DNA from: Arthrobacter ruber
GTDB taxonomy: Bacteria > Actinomycetota > Actinomycetes > Actinomycetales > Micrococcaceae
Assembly (NCBI RefSeq): GCF_002954225.1
Contig: NZ_PPTH01000018.1
Coordinates: 310,001-374,000 of the forward strand
Reading direction: 5' to 3'
DNA length: 64,000 nucleotides
The notes beneath the pieces are model-generated. The model did no database searches. It saw nothing but the letters and a program-made list of their open reading frames with translations, and was not told the origin of the DNA. Below are positions 16,985 through 26,509 of this stretch, piece by piece (the stretch's first letter is position 1; each line of letters begins with the position of its first letter). Made by a program: the position numbers and the translations under genes.

Positions 16985-18066
16985 CGCGGAGCCTTCAGGA
17001 AGCCCGTCGCCCGCCCGACGACCTGCCCTGCATCGGGTGCGACGATGACCTCCTGGCCGGCGGCATACCGTTCCTCGCCGTCCTGCACGAGCAGGTCCGC
17101 CGAGGCGTCGACAGAGCGCTTGAGGATGGCGAGGGCGATCGGCCCCATCTCGTGGTGGTGCGCCACCGAGGTGACCCGGCCCACCGTGCGGCCCTCGCTG
17201 ACCACCGCGCTGCCCGGCGCGGGAAGGGTGTGCTGGCTGCCGTCGAGGTGCAGGAACGTGAGCCGGCGCGGCGGATGCCCGAGGTTGTGCACCCGGGCAA
17301 TGGTCTCCTGGCCTTTGTAGCAGCCCTTCGCGAGGTGCACAGCCGTGCGCATGAGGTCCAGCTCGTGCGGGATGGTCTTCTCGTCGGTCTCGAATCCGGG
17401 CCGGGGACGCCATGCGGCGATGCGCAGGGCCTCTGCGGCGAGGGAACCCGCCACAGCCAGGCCGGTCGAGGAGACCGCGGTCTCTAGGGCGTCGCGCGGC
17501 ACGAGGTATTCGAACCAGGGCCTCTCCCGTCCGGGATGGGCGTCATCGACGGTGGAGTAGGCGTAGCCGCCCGTTCCGACGGTGGGCCACGGATCTTCCC
17601 ACACGACGGCGTCGCCCAGGGCGGGCAGCGCCCTGACCGAGCCGAGGACGGCCCAGGCGTCGGTGGCGTCCGTGACCTCCACGCGGAGCATGAACTTCAT
17701 GCGCTCGAGGAACGCGGCCATGGGCGCCGCCTCGCCGCCCTCGGTGATGAGCCAGGTGGTGGCGCCGTCGTCCACGACGTGCGCGGAGTACTCGATGCGG
17801 CCCTGCACGGTGAGGAGCAGTGTCTCGGAGCTCTGTCCGGGCTGCAGGCCGAGGAGCAGCTGCGAGGACAGCGTGTTGAGCCAGCTGAGGCGGTCCGGCC
17901 CGGACACCGTCACGACGCCCCGGTGCGAGAGGTCGACGACGGCCTCGCCGGCGGCCAGGAGGCGCTGTTCGCGGAAGGGATCCCCGTAGTGGGACGCCAC
18001 CCCGGCATCCGCTCCGCCACCCTCGACGGCGCCGGGTCGGCTCAGGAAAAGGCTGTATGGGGTCAT
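16981..18066 (-). CDS. ygfZ: Folate-binding protein YgfZ/GcvT-like, Fe-S cluster assembly or repair factor
   Basis: A 361-residue glycine-cleavage-T-like protein that uses tetrahydrofolate to maintain Fe-S enzymes. The diagnostic motif K-G-C-Y-K-G-Q-E appears in VHLAKGCYKGQETIARV, with the N-terminal fold showing GEAVVDLSHRGVVTVSGPDRLSWLNTLSSQ. Lack of the full GcvT active site separates it from aminomethyltransferase. It lies downstream of the nitrobindin-like gene on the same strand, an arrangement often kept in Micrococcales. Confidence 0.9.
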   Translation of the reverse strand: MTPYSLFLSRPGAVEGGGADAGVASHYGDPFREQRLLAAGEAVVDLSHRGVVTVSGPDRLSWLNTLSSQLLLGLQPGQSSETLLLTVQGRIEYSAHVVDDGATTWLITEGGEAAPMAAFLERMKFMLRVEVTDATDAWAVLGSVRALPALGDAVVWEDPWPTVGTGGYAYSTVDDAHPGRERPWFEYLVPRDALETAVSSTGLAVAGSLAAEALRIAAWRPRPGFETDEKTIPHELDLMRTAVHLAKGCYKGQETIARVHNLGHPPRRLTFLHLDGSQHTLPAPGSAVVSEGRTVGRVTSVAHHHEMGPIALAILKRSVDASADLLVQDGEERYAAGQEVIVAPDAGQVVGRATGFLKAPR

Positions 18067-18180
18067 GACGGTATAACGCCTTCCGGGCGGGACTATTCCT
18101 GCCTCAGGGCGCGCCCGGCGCGGCCCGGCGGATGGGCCGCGCGGCGGCCCTTCCGGCCACCGGTCCGGGAGCCGGTGGGG

Positions 18181-18780
18181 TCAGGATGACTTCCTGAGGA
18201 TGGCCGAGGCGTGGGCCTCGAGGGAGTTGCCGTCCGCGGCCACGTCCCAGCGCCAGTAGAGATTGCCCTCCACCAGGCCGAACAGGCGGGTGGCGGCGGT
18301 GTACTCCTTGGAGTGCTGGCCGCGCATCACGAGGTCGGTGCTGAGCTGGATCTGCGGTCCCCTGATGCTGCCGTAGTAGAGCTCGGCGATCCCGCCGGGA
18401 TGCACGATGGTGGCCGTGATGTCGAAGCCGCCGGCGTCGTTGCGGAACTGCTCCACCTCGTCGGCGGTCTTGAGCGCCGGGACGATGTCCGCGGGGCTGA
18501 GCCCCGGCCCGACGTCTGCGTCGTTCAGTTTGCGGTCCAGCGCCCAGAACCCTGTCTCGATGGACAGCGGGCGCAGCTGCGAGCCCTGCTCGTCGATGAG
18601 CCAGGACTCCGCGCTGTACTGCAGGTAGGGAAGGCCGTTCTGGGAGAACTCCACCCGCTGGGAGAAGCGTTCCGAGTCGGCGGTACCCTCGCCGAGCATG
18701 CCCGTGCCCTCCCAGGTTCCGAGGAGCCATGACAGGGGGACGAGCTCGGGCGTGAGGTCGGTGGGCAGGTCAATCGACAT
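18181..18780 (-). CDS. Nitrobindin-like heme-binding beta-barrel protein (FABP family, DUF1794)
   Basis: A 199-residue beta-barrel protein. The signature G-x-W-x-G-x-G is seen in WLLGTWEGTGMLG near residue 20, and the far C-terminal half ends with EGNLYWRWDVAADG, typical of nitrobindins. By family knowledge such proteins bind ferric heme through a proximal His in the C-terminal strand region and may isomerise peroxynitrite; the heme ligand is plausible but was not verified here. It sits between a 37-residue membrane peptide gene and ygfZ. Confidence 0.85.
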   Translation of the reverse strand: MSIDLPTDLTPELVPLSWLLGTWEGTGMLGEGTADSERFSQRVEFSQNGLPYLQYSAESWLIDEQGSQLRPLSIETGFWALDRKLNDADVGPGLSPADIVPALKTADEVEQFRNDAGGFDITATIVHPGGIAELYYGSIRGPQIQLSTDLVMRGQHSKEYTAATRLFGLVEGNLYWRWDVAADGNSLEAHASAILRKSS

Positions 18781-18801
18781 GGGGACTCCCGGGTCGGTCG
18801 G

Positions 18802-18915
18802 CTACTTCTGGCCTTTGTACAGACGGGTGATGACGAGGGCTGCGAACCCCGCCATGCCGAGACCGGCGACGACCAGCAGCGAGATGAAGAAGATTTCAAG
18901 AGCGAGGATGGACAT
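18802..18915 (-). CDS. 37-residue single-span membrane peptide
   Basis: A short frame ATG (18915) to TAG encodes MSILALEIFFISLLVVAGLG followed by a second hydrophobic stretch and a basic end RLYKGQK. It has one long transmembrane helix with a positive C-terminus and no known domain. It is followed after 21 bases by the nitrobindin-like gene on the same strand and is likely co-transcribed. Similar short membrane peptides of this place and size occur in related genomes by my recollection, but no search was run. Confidence 0.65.
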   Translation of the reverse strand: MSILALEIFFISLLVVAGLGMAGFAALVITRLYKGQK

Positions 18916-18978
18916 GATTCCATCCTAGCGCCCGGCCCGGACAGCACCGGACAGCACCGGATGCGTCGCCCGGGACCC

Positions 18979-19731
18979 TCAGGCCAGGAAGAGCGTGTCG
19001 AGGAGATAGACGACGGCGCCGATCGCGAGCACCGGCGAGATGCCGGCGGCCACGGCGGCGATGCTGTCCAGCGGCGCTTCCCGGGCGACGAGGAGCCGAC
19101 GCGTCCCGGCGATCACGGCACCGCACGCGAGCCCGACGGCGGCGGCGGCCAGGGCGGGCACGCCGGTGAACAGCAGTGCACCGAGCGGACCGGCGAGCGC
19201 CGCGAGGACGACGGCGGCAGGGGCCACGAGGCGGTCGGGGAAGGGCAGGAGGCAGACGGCGATGCTGATGAGGACGCTGATCCCCGTCACGAGTGTCATG
19301 CCGGAGTCGGCCGCGTTCACGGCAAGGCGATCGGCGGCCACCCAGCCCGCACCCATGCAAACCGCGACGACCCCGGAGCTCGCTCCGAGGGTCGATTCCA
19401 GGCGGAGGCTCTGCCCCGTCCCGCGGACGAGCTGGATCATGAAGACGGCACCGACGCCGAGGGCCACGCAGGCGGGGAACCAGGCGAAGAAGGACGGGCC
19501 GGGCGTCACGGCGGAGAGGACGACGGCGAGCAGGGCACTCAGCCCGATGGCGGCGGACTGGCTCTTCCTGGCGGGCACGCGCAGGATGTACGGCCAGCCG
19601 ATGGCGGCCAGCACGCAGGCGACGCCGGTGACCACGGCCACGGCCAAGAGCGAGATGTAGGAGGACGCGACGATCGCCCCGGCCGCCAGCGCGGCGGCTC
19701 CGGCCGCTGCGGCCACACTCGTCCTCTTCAC
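18979..19731 (-). CDS. Polytopic integral membrane protein of unknown function
   Basis: A 250-residue protein composed almost entirely of hydrophobic helices rich in Ala, Val, Gly and Leu; eight or so transmembrane segments can be counted, with one longer polar loop (VRGTGQSLRLESTLGASSG). No family motif is recognised. It starts at ATG 19731 and reads on the same strand as the 37-residue peptide gene. Confidence 0.75.
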   Translation of the reverse strand: MKRTSVAAAAGAAALAAGAIVASSYISLLAVAVVTGVACVLAAIGWPYILRVPARKSQSAAIGLSALLAVVLSAVTPGPSFFAWFPACVALGVGAVFMIQLVRGTGQSLRLESTLGASSGVVAVCMGAGWVAADRLAVNAADSGMTLVTGISVLISIAVCLLPFPDRLVAPAAVVLAALAGPLGALLFTGVPALAAAAVGLACGAVIAGTRRLLVAREAPLDSIAAVAAGISPVLAIGAVVYLLDTLFLA

Positions 19732-19913
19732 TCCAGCAATACTGCCCTACACCGACTGGCGGTGTGAAAAGCCACGGATGCAGGAGGGGAGTGCACGGGC
19801 CCGCCGCTCCGGGGCTGCGGCTATACTGAACCAAATCTTTACCGCCCCCGTCCCGCCCCCGGGCCCGGGGGCCGTCTGCCCGATGATGCGCGTTCCCTAC
19901 CCGTGGAGGACAC

Positions 19914-20621
19914 ATGCCGCACATCCTGATGCTGACCAACACCTCCGGCTCGTCCGTCGAGATCCTGCCCGCCCTGGAACTGCTCAACCACAAGGTGCAC
20001 ACGCTCGCGGCCGAGCCCACGGCACTCCTGGAGACGGAACCGTGCGACGTCGTCCTGGTGGACGCGCGGAAGGACCTCGTCGGCGCCCGCTCCCTCACGC
20101 AGCTGCTCAAGGCCACCGGTCTCGACGCCCCCCTGGTCCTCGTGCTCACCGAGGGCGGCATGGCGGCCGTGGCAGCCAACTGGCTGGCGGACGACGTCGT
20201 ACTCGACTCGGCGGGTCCCGCGGAGGTGGAGGCCCGCCTGCGCCTCGTCATCGCGCGGTCGGCCGCGGCCAACGAGGAGACGAGCACCGAGATCCATGCG
20301 TCCGGCGTCGTGATCGACGAGGCGAGCTACACCGCGCGTGTCGCCGGGGAGCCGCTGAACCTGACCTACAAGGAGTTCGAGCTGCTGAAGTACCTGGCGC
20401 AGCACCCGGGCCGCGTGTTCACCCGCGACCAGCTCCTGCACGAGGTGTGGGGCTACGACTACTACGGCGGCACGCGCACCGTCGACGTCCACGTGAGGCG
20501 CCTGCGCGCGAAGCTGGGGTCGGACCACGAGCAGCTGATCGGGACGGTCCGCAACGTCGGGTACCGCTTCACGTTGACCCGCCAGCCCGAGGACCGCAGC
20601 TCCGTCGACCAGGACGCCTGA
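19914..20621 (+). CDS. glnR: GlnR-type OmpR-family response regulator
   Basis: A 235-residue regulator with an atypical receiver domain (residues 1-115, [25 protein letters not shown]) and a winged-helix domain ([46 protein letters not shown]). The wording of these segments follows actinobacterial GlnR, an orphan regulator of nitrogen assimilation that works without a dedicated kinase. No histidine kinase gene is nearby, in agreement. The mycothiol synthase gene follows, a pairing known in Actinobacteria. Confidence 0.88.
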   Translation: MPHILMLTNTSGSSVEILPALELLNHKVHTLAAEPTALLETEPCDVVLVDARKDLVGARSLTQLLKATGLDAPLVLVLTEGGMAAVAANWLADDVVLDSAGPAEVEARLRLVIARSAAANEETSTEIHASGVVIDEASYTARVAGEPLNLTYKEFELLKYLAQHPGRVFTRDQLLHEVWGYDYYGGTRTVDVHVRRLRAKLGSDHEQLIGTVRNVGYRFTLTRQPEDRSSVDQDA

Positions 20622-20636
20622 GGACCGGATACGCGA

Positions 20637-20672
20637 AAGGCCCCTCCCACCCGACGGTGGAAGGGGCCTTTC
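20637..20672 (+). terminator. Terminator after glnR
   Basis: AAAGGCCCCTCCCACC and GGTGGAAGGGGCCTTT form a 16-bp stem with one mismatch and a 4-base loop, ending in TTT. It separates glnR from mshD. Confidence 0.85.
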
Positions 20673-20821
20673 CCGTGTTCCTCGCGGAACCCTGGTGGAG
20701 GACATACGGGTCGAACGTATCGCGGGCACCCCACTGGTGCATCCCCCTCGAGCGAATCATCAGACTATCGCAGACCGGACCTCGCACCAAACGGCAGCGC
20801 ACGCGGGACTAGGCTGGGCGC

Positions 20822-21787
20822 ATGACCGCCGCGCAGCACGTCCCCACCTGGTCCGTCGACAGGGCCACGGGTGCTCCCCCGGCCGCCGTCCTCGCCGAGA
20901 TCCAAGGCCTCGCCGCAACCGCCGCGGAGGCCGACGGCAACCCGCCGCTGTCGGAGCAGACCCTCCTGACCCTCCGCGCCAGCGACGCCGGCGACGGCCT
21001 GCTCGTCCTCACCGCGCGCGCCACGGGGCAGGACGACGAGCTCGCCGGCGTCGCCGTCGTCACCCGCGGCGTCGAGGACGGCGCATCGCTGGAGCTCGTC
21101 GTCGGACCCGACTGCCGGGGTGAGGGCGCCGGTACCGCCCTCGTCGAGGCGGTCCTGGCGGAGGGCATCCAGGGCCTCCGCGGCTGGTCGCACGGCAACT
21201 CCTCCGCCGCCGCGGACCTCGCCGCACGCTTCGGCTTCGAACCCGTGCGTGAGCTGTGGCGCATGCGCCTGACCCGCGCCGCCGTCGAGCAGTCCGTTCC
21301 CCAGGTGCACCTACCCGAGGGCGTGACGCTGCGGCCGTTCGTCCCCGGCCAGGACGAGGAGGCCTGGCTGGCGGCCAACGCGGCCGCCTTCGCCCACCAC
21401 CCCGAGCAGGGCGCGACGACGCGTGCGGACCTCGAGGCCCGCATGGCCGAGGAATGGTTCGACGCCGAGGGCTTCCTGCTCGCGGTGCGGGAGGACGGCA
21501 CCCTGCTCGGCTTCCACTGGACGAAGGTGCATCCCGCGGTGGGCGCCCATCCGGCCATGGGCGAGGTGTACGTGGTGGGCGTGACCCCCGAGGCCCAGGG
21601 CATGGGGCTCGGCAAGGCGCTGACCATCGCGGGCATCGAGTACCTGCACGGCAAGGGGCTGCAGGCCATCATGCTGTACGTCGATGCCGACAACACGGCC
21701 GCCGTCGCCCTGTACCGGAAGCTCGGTTTCACGCGCTGGGACGTCGACGTGATGTATGCGGGCAGGACGCCGCAGGCCACCTTGTAA
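20822..21787 (+). CDS. mshD: Mycothiol synthase
   Basis: Last step of mycothiol synthesis: acetylation of Cys-GlcN-Ins. The 321-residue protein has two GNAT domains. The C-terminal, catalytic one reads [29 protein letters not shown] and ends [26 protein letters not shown], the classic MshD ending. The N-terminal domain has a degenerate acetyl-CoA loop ([15 protein letters not shown]). Mycothiol is restricted to Actinobacteria, which supports the taxonomic call. Confidence 0.93.
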   Translation: MTAAQHVPTWSVDRATGAPPAAVLAEIQGLAATAAEADGNPPLSEQTLLTLRASDAGDGLLVLTARATGQDDELAGVAVVTRGVEDGASLELVVGPDCRGEGAGTALVEAVLAEGIQGLRGWSHGNSSAAADLAARFGFEPVRELWRMRLTRAAVEQSVPQVHLPEGVTLRPFVPGQDEEAWLAANAAAFAHHPEQGATTRADLEARMAEEWFDAEGFLLAVREDGTLLGFHWTKVHPAVGAHPAMGEVYVVGVTPEAQGMGLGKALTIAGIEYLHGKGLQAIMLYVDADNTAAVALYRKLGFTRWDVDVMYAGRTPQATL

Positions 21788-21864
21788 GGTTGATCACGAG
21801 GCGTGCCCGCGGCCGGACAGGCGGGGCGTACGCCACCATGCCCGATCACGCTGCAGGAGACGCA

Positions 21865-24087
21865 ATGGATTCAGAGACCCGACCCCGGAGCGCTTCACTG
21901 TACGGATCCTCCGAGACCGCTCCGGCCCGCGCGACGCAGGACCGCATCGACATCCCGGAGTTCGCGCCCAGCCTCCTGCCCACCGGTGACATCCGCCCGG
22001 ACCGTTTCCTGGACCGCGAGATCAGCTGGCTCGACTTCAACGCCCGCGTCCTCGAACTGGCGGAGGATCCCGACCTGTTCCTCCTGGAGCGCGTGAACTT
22101 CCTGTCCATCTTCGCCTCCAACCTCGACGAGTTCTTCATGGTGCGCGTGGCCGGCCTGAAGCGCCGGATCGCCACCGGCCTGGCCGTGCCGTCCGCCGCA
22201 GGCCTCAGCCCGATCGAGCAGCTCGAGAAGATCATGCAGGACGGCTACCAGCTGCAGCAGCGCCACGCGGCCGTGTTCGCCGAGCACATCCGGCCCGCGC
22301 TCGCCGCGGAGCAGATCCACCTGACCACGTGGGCGGAGCTCGACGAGACCGCACGGGCCGAACTGCACAAGATGTTCGGCGAGAAGGTCTTCCCGATCCT
22401 CACGCCGCTCGCCGTCGACCCGGCTCACCCCTTCCCCTACATCTCCGGGCTGTCGCTGAACCTCGCCGTCGTGGTGCGCAATCCCGTCAGCCAGAAGGAG
22501 CTCTTCGCCCGCGTCAAGGTACCGGACCAGCTGCCCCGCCTCATATCGGTGGACGGTCCCCGAGCCGGCAACGTGGCCGGGCGGATCGCACGCTTCATCC
22601 CGCTCGAGGAGGTCATCGCCGTCCACCTCGACCAGCTCTTCCCCGGCATGGAGGTCCTCGAGCACCACCTGTTCCGTGTCACGCGCAACGAGGACCTCGA
22701 GGTGGAGGAGGACGACGCCGAGAACCTTCTGCAGGCCCTCGAGAAGGAGCTCCTGCGCCGCCGGTTCGGTCCGCCCGTACGCCTGGAGGTGACCACGGAC
22801 ATCAACCCGAGCATCCGTGCGCTGCTGTCCCGCGAACTCGGCGTCGAGGAGGACGAGGTCTACACCCTCCCCGCCCCCCTGGACCTCCGGGGCCTCAGCG
22901 TGATCGCGGGGATCGACCGCGGCGACCTCCACTACCCGAAGCACGTCGCGCACACGAGCCGCCACCTCAACGAGAGCGAGACCTCGAAGGCCGCCAACGT
23001 CTTCGCGGCCATGCGTCGCAGGGACATCCTGCTGCACCACCCGTACGACTCGTTCTCGACGTCGGTGCAGGCGTTCCTCGAGCAGGCCGCCGCCGATCCC
23101 AAGGTGCAGGCCATCAAGCAGACGCTCTACAGGACGTCGGGCGACTCCCCCATCGTGGATGCCCTGATCGACGCCGCCGAGGCGGGCAAGCAGGTACTGG
23201 CCCTCGTGGAGATCAAGGCCCGCTTCGACGAGCAGGCCAACATCTCGTGGGCGCGCAAGCTGGAGCAGGCCGGCGTCCACGTGGTGTACGGCATCGTGGG
23301 CCTCAAGACGCACTGCAAGCTCTCGCTCGTGGTGCGGCAGGAGATCGACGGGCTGCGCCGCTACTGTCATATCGGCACGGGCAACTACCACCCGCGCACC
23401 GCCCGGTACTACGAGGACCTCGGCCTGCTCACCGCCAACGAGCAGGTGGGCCAGGACCTCTCGCGCCTGTTCAACCAGCTCTCCGGATACGCTCCGAAGT
23501 CCACCTTCAAGCGCCTGCTCGTCGCACCGCGCTCGGTCCGCTCGGGGCTGATCGACCGCATCGAGCGGGAGATCGCCAACAAGCAGGCAGGTCGGGCCGC
23601 CCGCGTGGTCATCAAGGTCAACTCGATGGTGGACGAGGCGATCATCGACTCCCTCTACCGTGCGTCGCAGGCCGGCGTGACGGTGGACGTGATCGTCCGC
23701 GGCATCTGCTCGGTGCGTCCCGGCGTCCCCGGCCTCAGCGAAAACGTCACCGTACGCTCCGTCCTGGGCCGCTTCCTGGAGCACTCGCGCGTCTTCGCCT
23801 TCGCCAACGGCGGCGACCCGGCGGTCTTCATCGGTTCCGCGGACATGATGCACCGCAACCTGGACCGTCGTGTCGAAGCCCTCGTGCAGCTCAGCGCGCC
23901 CGAGGACATCTCCTACCTGATGAACCTCATGGACCGCTACATGAACCCCGAGGTCTCGAGCTGGCACCTGGACGAGAGCGGATGCTGGACACGTCACCAC
24001 AAGGACGACGACGGCGCCCCCCTCGAGGACATCCAGTCCTGGCTGCTCGCCTCCAGGTCCCGGCAGCGAGCGGTGTCACGCCGCTGA
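21865..24087 (+). CDS. ppk: Polyphosphate kinase 1
   Basis: Makes polyphosphate from ATP through a phosphohistidine. The 740-residue protein shows the N-terminal domain start [20 protein letters not shown], the [20 protein letters not shown] helix, [19 protein letters not shown], and the catalytic region [19 protein letters not shown] with the two conserved histidines. ATG 21865 is preferred because GCAGGAGA lies just upstream; an in-frame ATG at 21838 lacks this. The stop overlaps the mutT1 start (TGATG), so both are coupled. Confidence 0.96.
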   Translation: MDSETRPRSASLYGSSETAPARATQDRIDIPEFAPSLLPTGDIRPDRFLDREISWLDFNARVLELAEDPDLFLLERVNFLSIFASNLDEFFMVRVAGLKRRIATGLAVPSAAGLSPIEQLEKIMQDGYQLQQRHAAVFAEHIRPALAAEQIHLTTWAELDETARAELHKMFGEKVFPILTPLAVDPAHPFPYISGLSLNLAVVVRNPVSQKELFARVKVPDQLPRLISVDGPRAGNVAGRIARFIPLEEVIAVHLDQLFPGMEVLEHHLFRVTRNEDLEVEEDDAENLLQALEKELLRRRFGPPVRLEVTTDINPSIRALLSRELGVEEDEVYTLPAPLDLRGLSVIAGIDRGDLHYPKHVAHTSRHLNESETSKAANVFAAMRRRDILLHHPYDSFSTSVQAFLEQAAADPKVQAIKQTLYRTSGDSPIVDALIDAAEAGKQVLALVEIKARFDEQANISWARKLEQAGVHVVYGIVGLKTHCKLSLVVRQEIDGLRRYCHIGTGNYHPRTARYYEDLGLLTANEQVGQDLSRLFNQLSGYAPKSTFKRLLVAPRSVRSGLIDRIEREIANKQAGRAARVVIKVNSMVDEAIIDSLYRASQAGVTVDVIVRGICSVRPGVPGLSENVTVRSVLGRFLEHSRVFAFANGGDPAVFIGSADMMHRNLDRRVEALVQLSAPEDISYLMNLMDRYMNPEVSSWHLDESGCWTRHHKDDDGAPLEDIQSWLLASRSRQRAVSRR

Positions 24088-25046
24088 TGGCCGCACCGAC
24101 AGTCGACTCCGCCTCCGCCCAGGGCAGTGGCGAGATCATCGCCGCCGGGACGCTGTGCTGGCGCATCGAGAAGGGCAGGCTCGAGGTCCTGATCATCCAC
24201 CGGCCCCGCTACCGGGACTGGTCATGGCCGAAGGGCAAGCTCGATCCGGGCGAGACGACGCCGGAGTGCGCCGTCCGCGAGACCATGGAGGAGGTGGGAC
24301 TGAGCGTCAAGCTCGGCATCCCCCTCGCCACCATCAGCTACCCCGTGACGTCGGGCCAGAAGGTCGTCCAGTACTGGGCGGCCAGGGCCGAACGCCCGCG
24401 GCCCACCCCGGACGGCAAGGAGGTGGACCGGGTGCGGTGGGTGCGGCCGGAGACTGCGCGTGACCTGCTGAGCAACCCGTCCGACGTCGAACCCCTCGAC
24501 GCCCTCGTCGCAGCCCACGAAGCGAAGGACCTGCAGACCTGGTCCCTGATCGTGGTCCGGCACGCGAAGGCGAAGCCGCGATCCTCGTGGAGCAGGGCGG
24601 AGGGTGAGCGCCCCCTCGCCGCCACGGGCCGGCGGCAGGCCATCGCGGTGAGCCGCCTGCTCCAGGCATGGAACCCGGAGCGCGTGGTGAGCAGCCCGTG
24701 GGACCGGTGCGTCCAGACCATCTCCCCCTACGTCAACCAGCGCAGGGCGAAGCTCAAGCTCGTCGACGCCCTCACCGAGCACGACGCCGCCCGCAGGCCC
24801 GGGCGTACGCGGTCCGCCGTCGAGCGGGTGTTCGACAAGCGTCGGCCGGTGGCGCTGTGCACCCATCGGCCCGTCCTGCCGCTCGTGTTCTCGGTCCTGG
24901 GGAACCACATGGCGGCCGCGTTGCAGGAGCTCCTGCCCATCGACGACCCGTATCTCGCTCCCGGCGAGGCGGTGATCTGCCAGGTCAGCAGCCTGAACCA
25001 GGGGCGGATCGTCTCGGTGGAGCAGTTCCGCGCCTACGATGACTGA
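24087..25046 (+). CDS. mutT1: MutT1-type NUDIX hydrolase fused to a histidine phosphatase
   Basis: A 319-residue protein with an N-terminal NUDIX domain (box GKLDPGETTPECAVRETMEE) and a C-terminal SixA-like histidine phosphatase domain beginning LIVVRHAKAKPRSSW, whose RHA motif holds the phosphoacceptor His. The same fusion next to ppk is known in mycobacteria (MutT1), where it hydrolyses 8-oxo-(d)GTP and diadenosine polyphosphates. The ATG at 24087 overlaps the ppk stop. Confidence 0.92.
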   Translation: MAAPTVDSASAQGSGEIIAAGTLCWRIEKGRLEVLIIHRPRYRDWSWPKGKLDPGETTPECAVRETMEEVGLSVKLGIPLATISYPVTSGQKVVQYWAARAERPRPTPDGKEVDRVRWVRPETARDLLSNPSDVEPLDALVAAHEAKDLQTWSLIVVRHAKAKPRSSWSRAEGERPLAATGRRQAIAVSRLLQAWNPERVVSSPWDRCVQTISPYVNQRRAKLKLVDALTEHDAARRPGRTRSAVERVFDKRRPVALCTHRPVLPLVFSVLGNHMAAALQELLPIDDPYLAPGEAVICQVSSLNQGRIVSVEQFRAYDD

Positions 25047-25244
25047 CCCGAGGGCCTGTCGGACACGCCGGGATCGCAGCCTCCGCTGGTGAGGACTCCG
25101 CCCTCCGGGCGCCGGGACCAGTGGCTTCTCGTCGCGCCGCCTGGTGCTCCTCGTCCGTCTGTCCTCCCCGGCGGACCGCGGTCGACGTGCACCCACCCGT
25201 CGAGGACGAGCAGTTCACGTGGCGTCAGCGCCGATACCGCCGCA

Positions 25245-25277
25245 GTTCACATCCCGTTCACCCCCTTCATCTACTGT
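25245..25277 (+). promoter_or_regulatory. PHO-box-like repeats with a -10 element
   Basis: GTTCAC repeats at 25245 and 25256, exactly 11 bases apart, match the direct-repeat unit of actinobacterial PhoP boxes. A TACTGT -10-like hexamer follows at 25272-25277, about 10 bases past the second repeat, the spacing expected where the regulator replaces a -35 element. A further GTTCAC lies at 25213. The next gene start is 44 bases downstream of the -10. Confidence 0.5.
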
Positions 25278-25321
25278 CGGGGGCTGATGCACGGACCGGC
25301 ACCGACGACAGGAATGCACCC

Positions 25322-25561
25322 ATGGCCGATGTGAAGGCCCTCGTGCGGGGACTCGCACCGCACGAGATCGAGCAGATCCACCGGATCGGGCCTGCCGGAC
25401 CGCTGACGCCGAAGCTCCTGCACGCCATCGATCGCGCAGCCGGTGGCCCCGGCGAGGGCCGCGGCTACTACGTGTACGGGCGGGCCGCCGACAGCGACCG
25501 TCCACGACCGTTCGTGCTGCGCGACGACGTCTGCGCCGAGCTGTTCGGACGGGTCCACTAG
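25322..25561 (+). CDS. Small protein of unknown function behind a PHO-box-like promoter
   Basis: A 79-residue soluble protein, MADVKALVRGLAPHEIEQIH, with a central Gly-rich GPGEGRGYYVYGRA turn. No transmembrane segment, signal peptide or known domain is seen. It follows mutT1 by 275 bases that contain the PHO-box-like repeats, and is followed by the phosphopantetheinyl transferase gene. The start is supported by an ATG with the frame opening only here in a protein-like composition. Confidence 0.6.
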   Translation: MADVKALVRGLAPHEIEQIHRIGPAGPLTPKLLHAIDRAAGGPGEGRGYYVYGRAADSDRPRPFVLRDDVCAELFGRVH

Positions 25562-25628
25562 GGACGGCGCACGGGGCGGCGTCGTCGGCGTGTGGCCCAG
25601 CGGCCGTGCCTCCGGGGACGATGGTGAC

Positions 25629-26411
25629 ATGAGGTCCTCTCCCCGCGCACCGGACGCCGTTCCACCGGCCGGCCCTCCGGCGGCTGTGGCGCTGCGGCTG
25701 CACGGCATCGGTCCCGAACTCCCGCCCGCCGCCTCGATGCTCCGGCTGCTCGACGACGTCGAACGCTCGCGGGCAGTGCGCATCGAACCCGCGCACTCCA
25801 CCTCCTTCATCGCCGGCAGGTACCTCCTGCGCCTCTTCGTCGCCGACCTGCTCGGAGTGCAGGCAGAACTCCTCGCGTCGCGGTTCACGTGTCCGGTCTG
25901 CGGACCGGACGGCGTTCCCGACCACGGACGGCCGGAGTACCTCCTCGACGACGAACAGGTGCCGCTGGCCCTCAGCCTGTCCAGAGCCGGCGGGTTCGTG
26001 CTGCTGGGAGCGCTGGACCCGCGTGCGTCAGGACCGGGAGGGGTACCGGGTGCCGGTTCCGGACCGGCGGGGGCTACAGGTCCCGGTGCAGGCCGCACCC
26101 CACACGCGCGTCTCGGCGTCGACCTCGCCGCCGTCACGGCGCTGGACTTCGACGGCTTCGACGCCGTGGCCCTGACACCGGAGGAGCTGCTCGCCGTCGG
26201 AGCGCTTCCCGTCGGGGATCAGGGCACCGAGCGCGCACGGCTGTGGACCCGCAAGGAAGCCCTCGTCAAGGCACTGGGCACGGGCTTCACCGATCGTGAT
26301 CCCGGCGCGGTCGAGGTGTTGCACGACCGTCGTATCGGCGACCTCCAGTCCGTCGACGGTGTGCCACTCGAACCCCTGGGGCTGGTGGCCGCTCTCGCCG
26401 TGATCGCATGA
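25629..26411 (+). CDS. 4'-phosphopantetheinyl transferase (Sfp type)
   Basis: Transfers the phosphopantetheine arm of CoA to carrier-protein serines. The 260-residue protein has the Sfp-family motifs: RYLLRLFVADLLG near the N-terminus, GVDLAAV (Mg-binding Asp) near residue 160 and W-x-R-K-E-A-L-V-K-A-L-G. A Gly/Pro-rich insert (GPGGVPGAGSGPAGATGPG) precedes the GVD motif. It converges toward the aminopeptidase and NRPS-like genes, whose carrier domain is the likely target. Confidence 0.82.
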   Translation: MRSSPRAPDAVPPAGPPAAVALRLHGIGPELPPAASMLRLLDDVERSRAVRIEPAHSTSFIAGRYLLRLFVADLLGVQAELLASRFTCPVCGPDGVPDHGRPEYLLDDEQVPLALSLSRAGGFVLLGALDPRASGPGGVPGAGSGPAGATGPGAGRTPHARLGVDLAAVTALDFDGFDAVALTPEELLAVGALPVGDQGTERARLWTRKEALVKALGTGFTDRDPGAVEVLHDRRIGDLQSVDGVPLEPLGLVAALAVIA

Positions 26412-26509
26412 GGGATTGCGCGAGGGACCCCGGGAGGCGTCCCTGCGCGATGCCGTGAGACGACACGTGAAGGATCGTCCCGGGGATCATGCGGGGCGCA
26501 TCCCCGGCC

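Noticed and set aside
21895-24000. 701-codon minus-strand frame inside ppk
   Set aside because: Antisense shadow of ppk with Val/His/Asp-rich composition.
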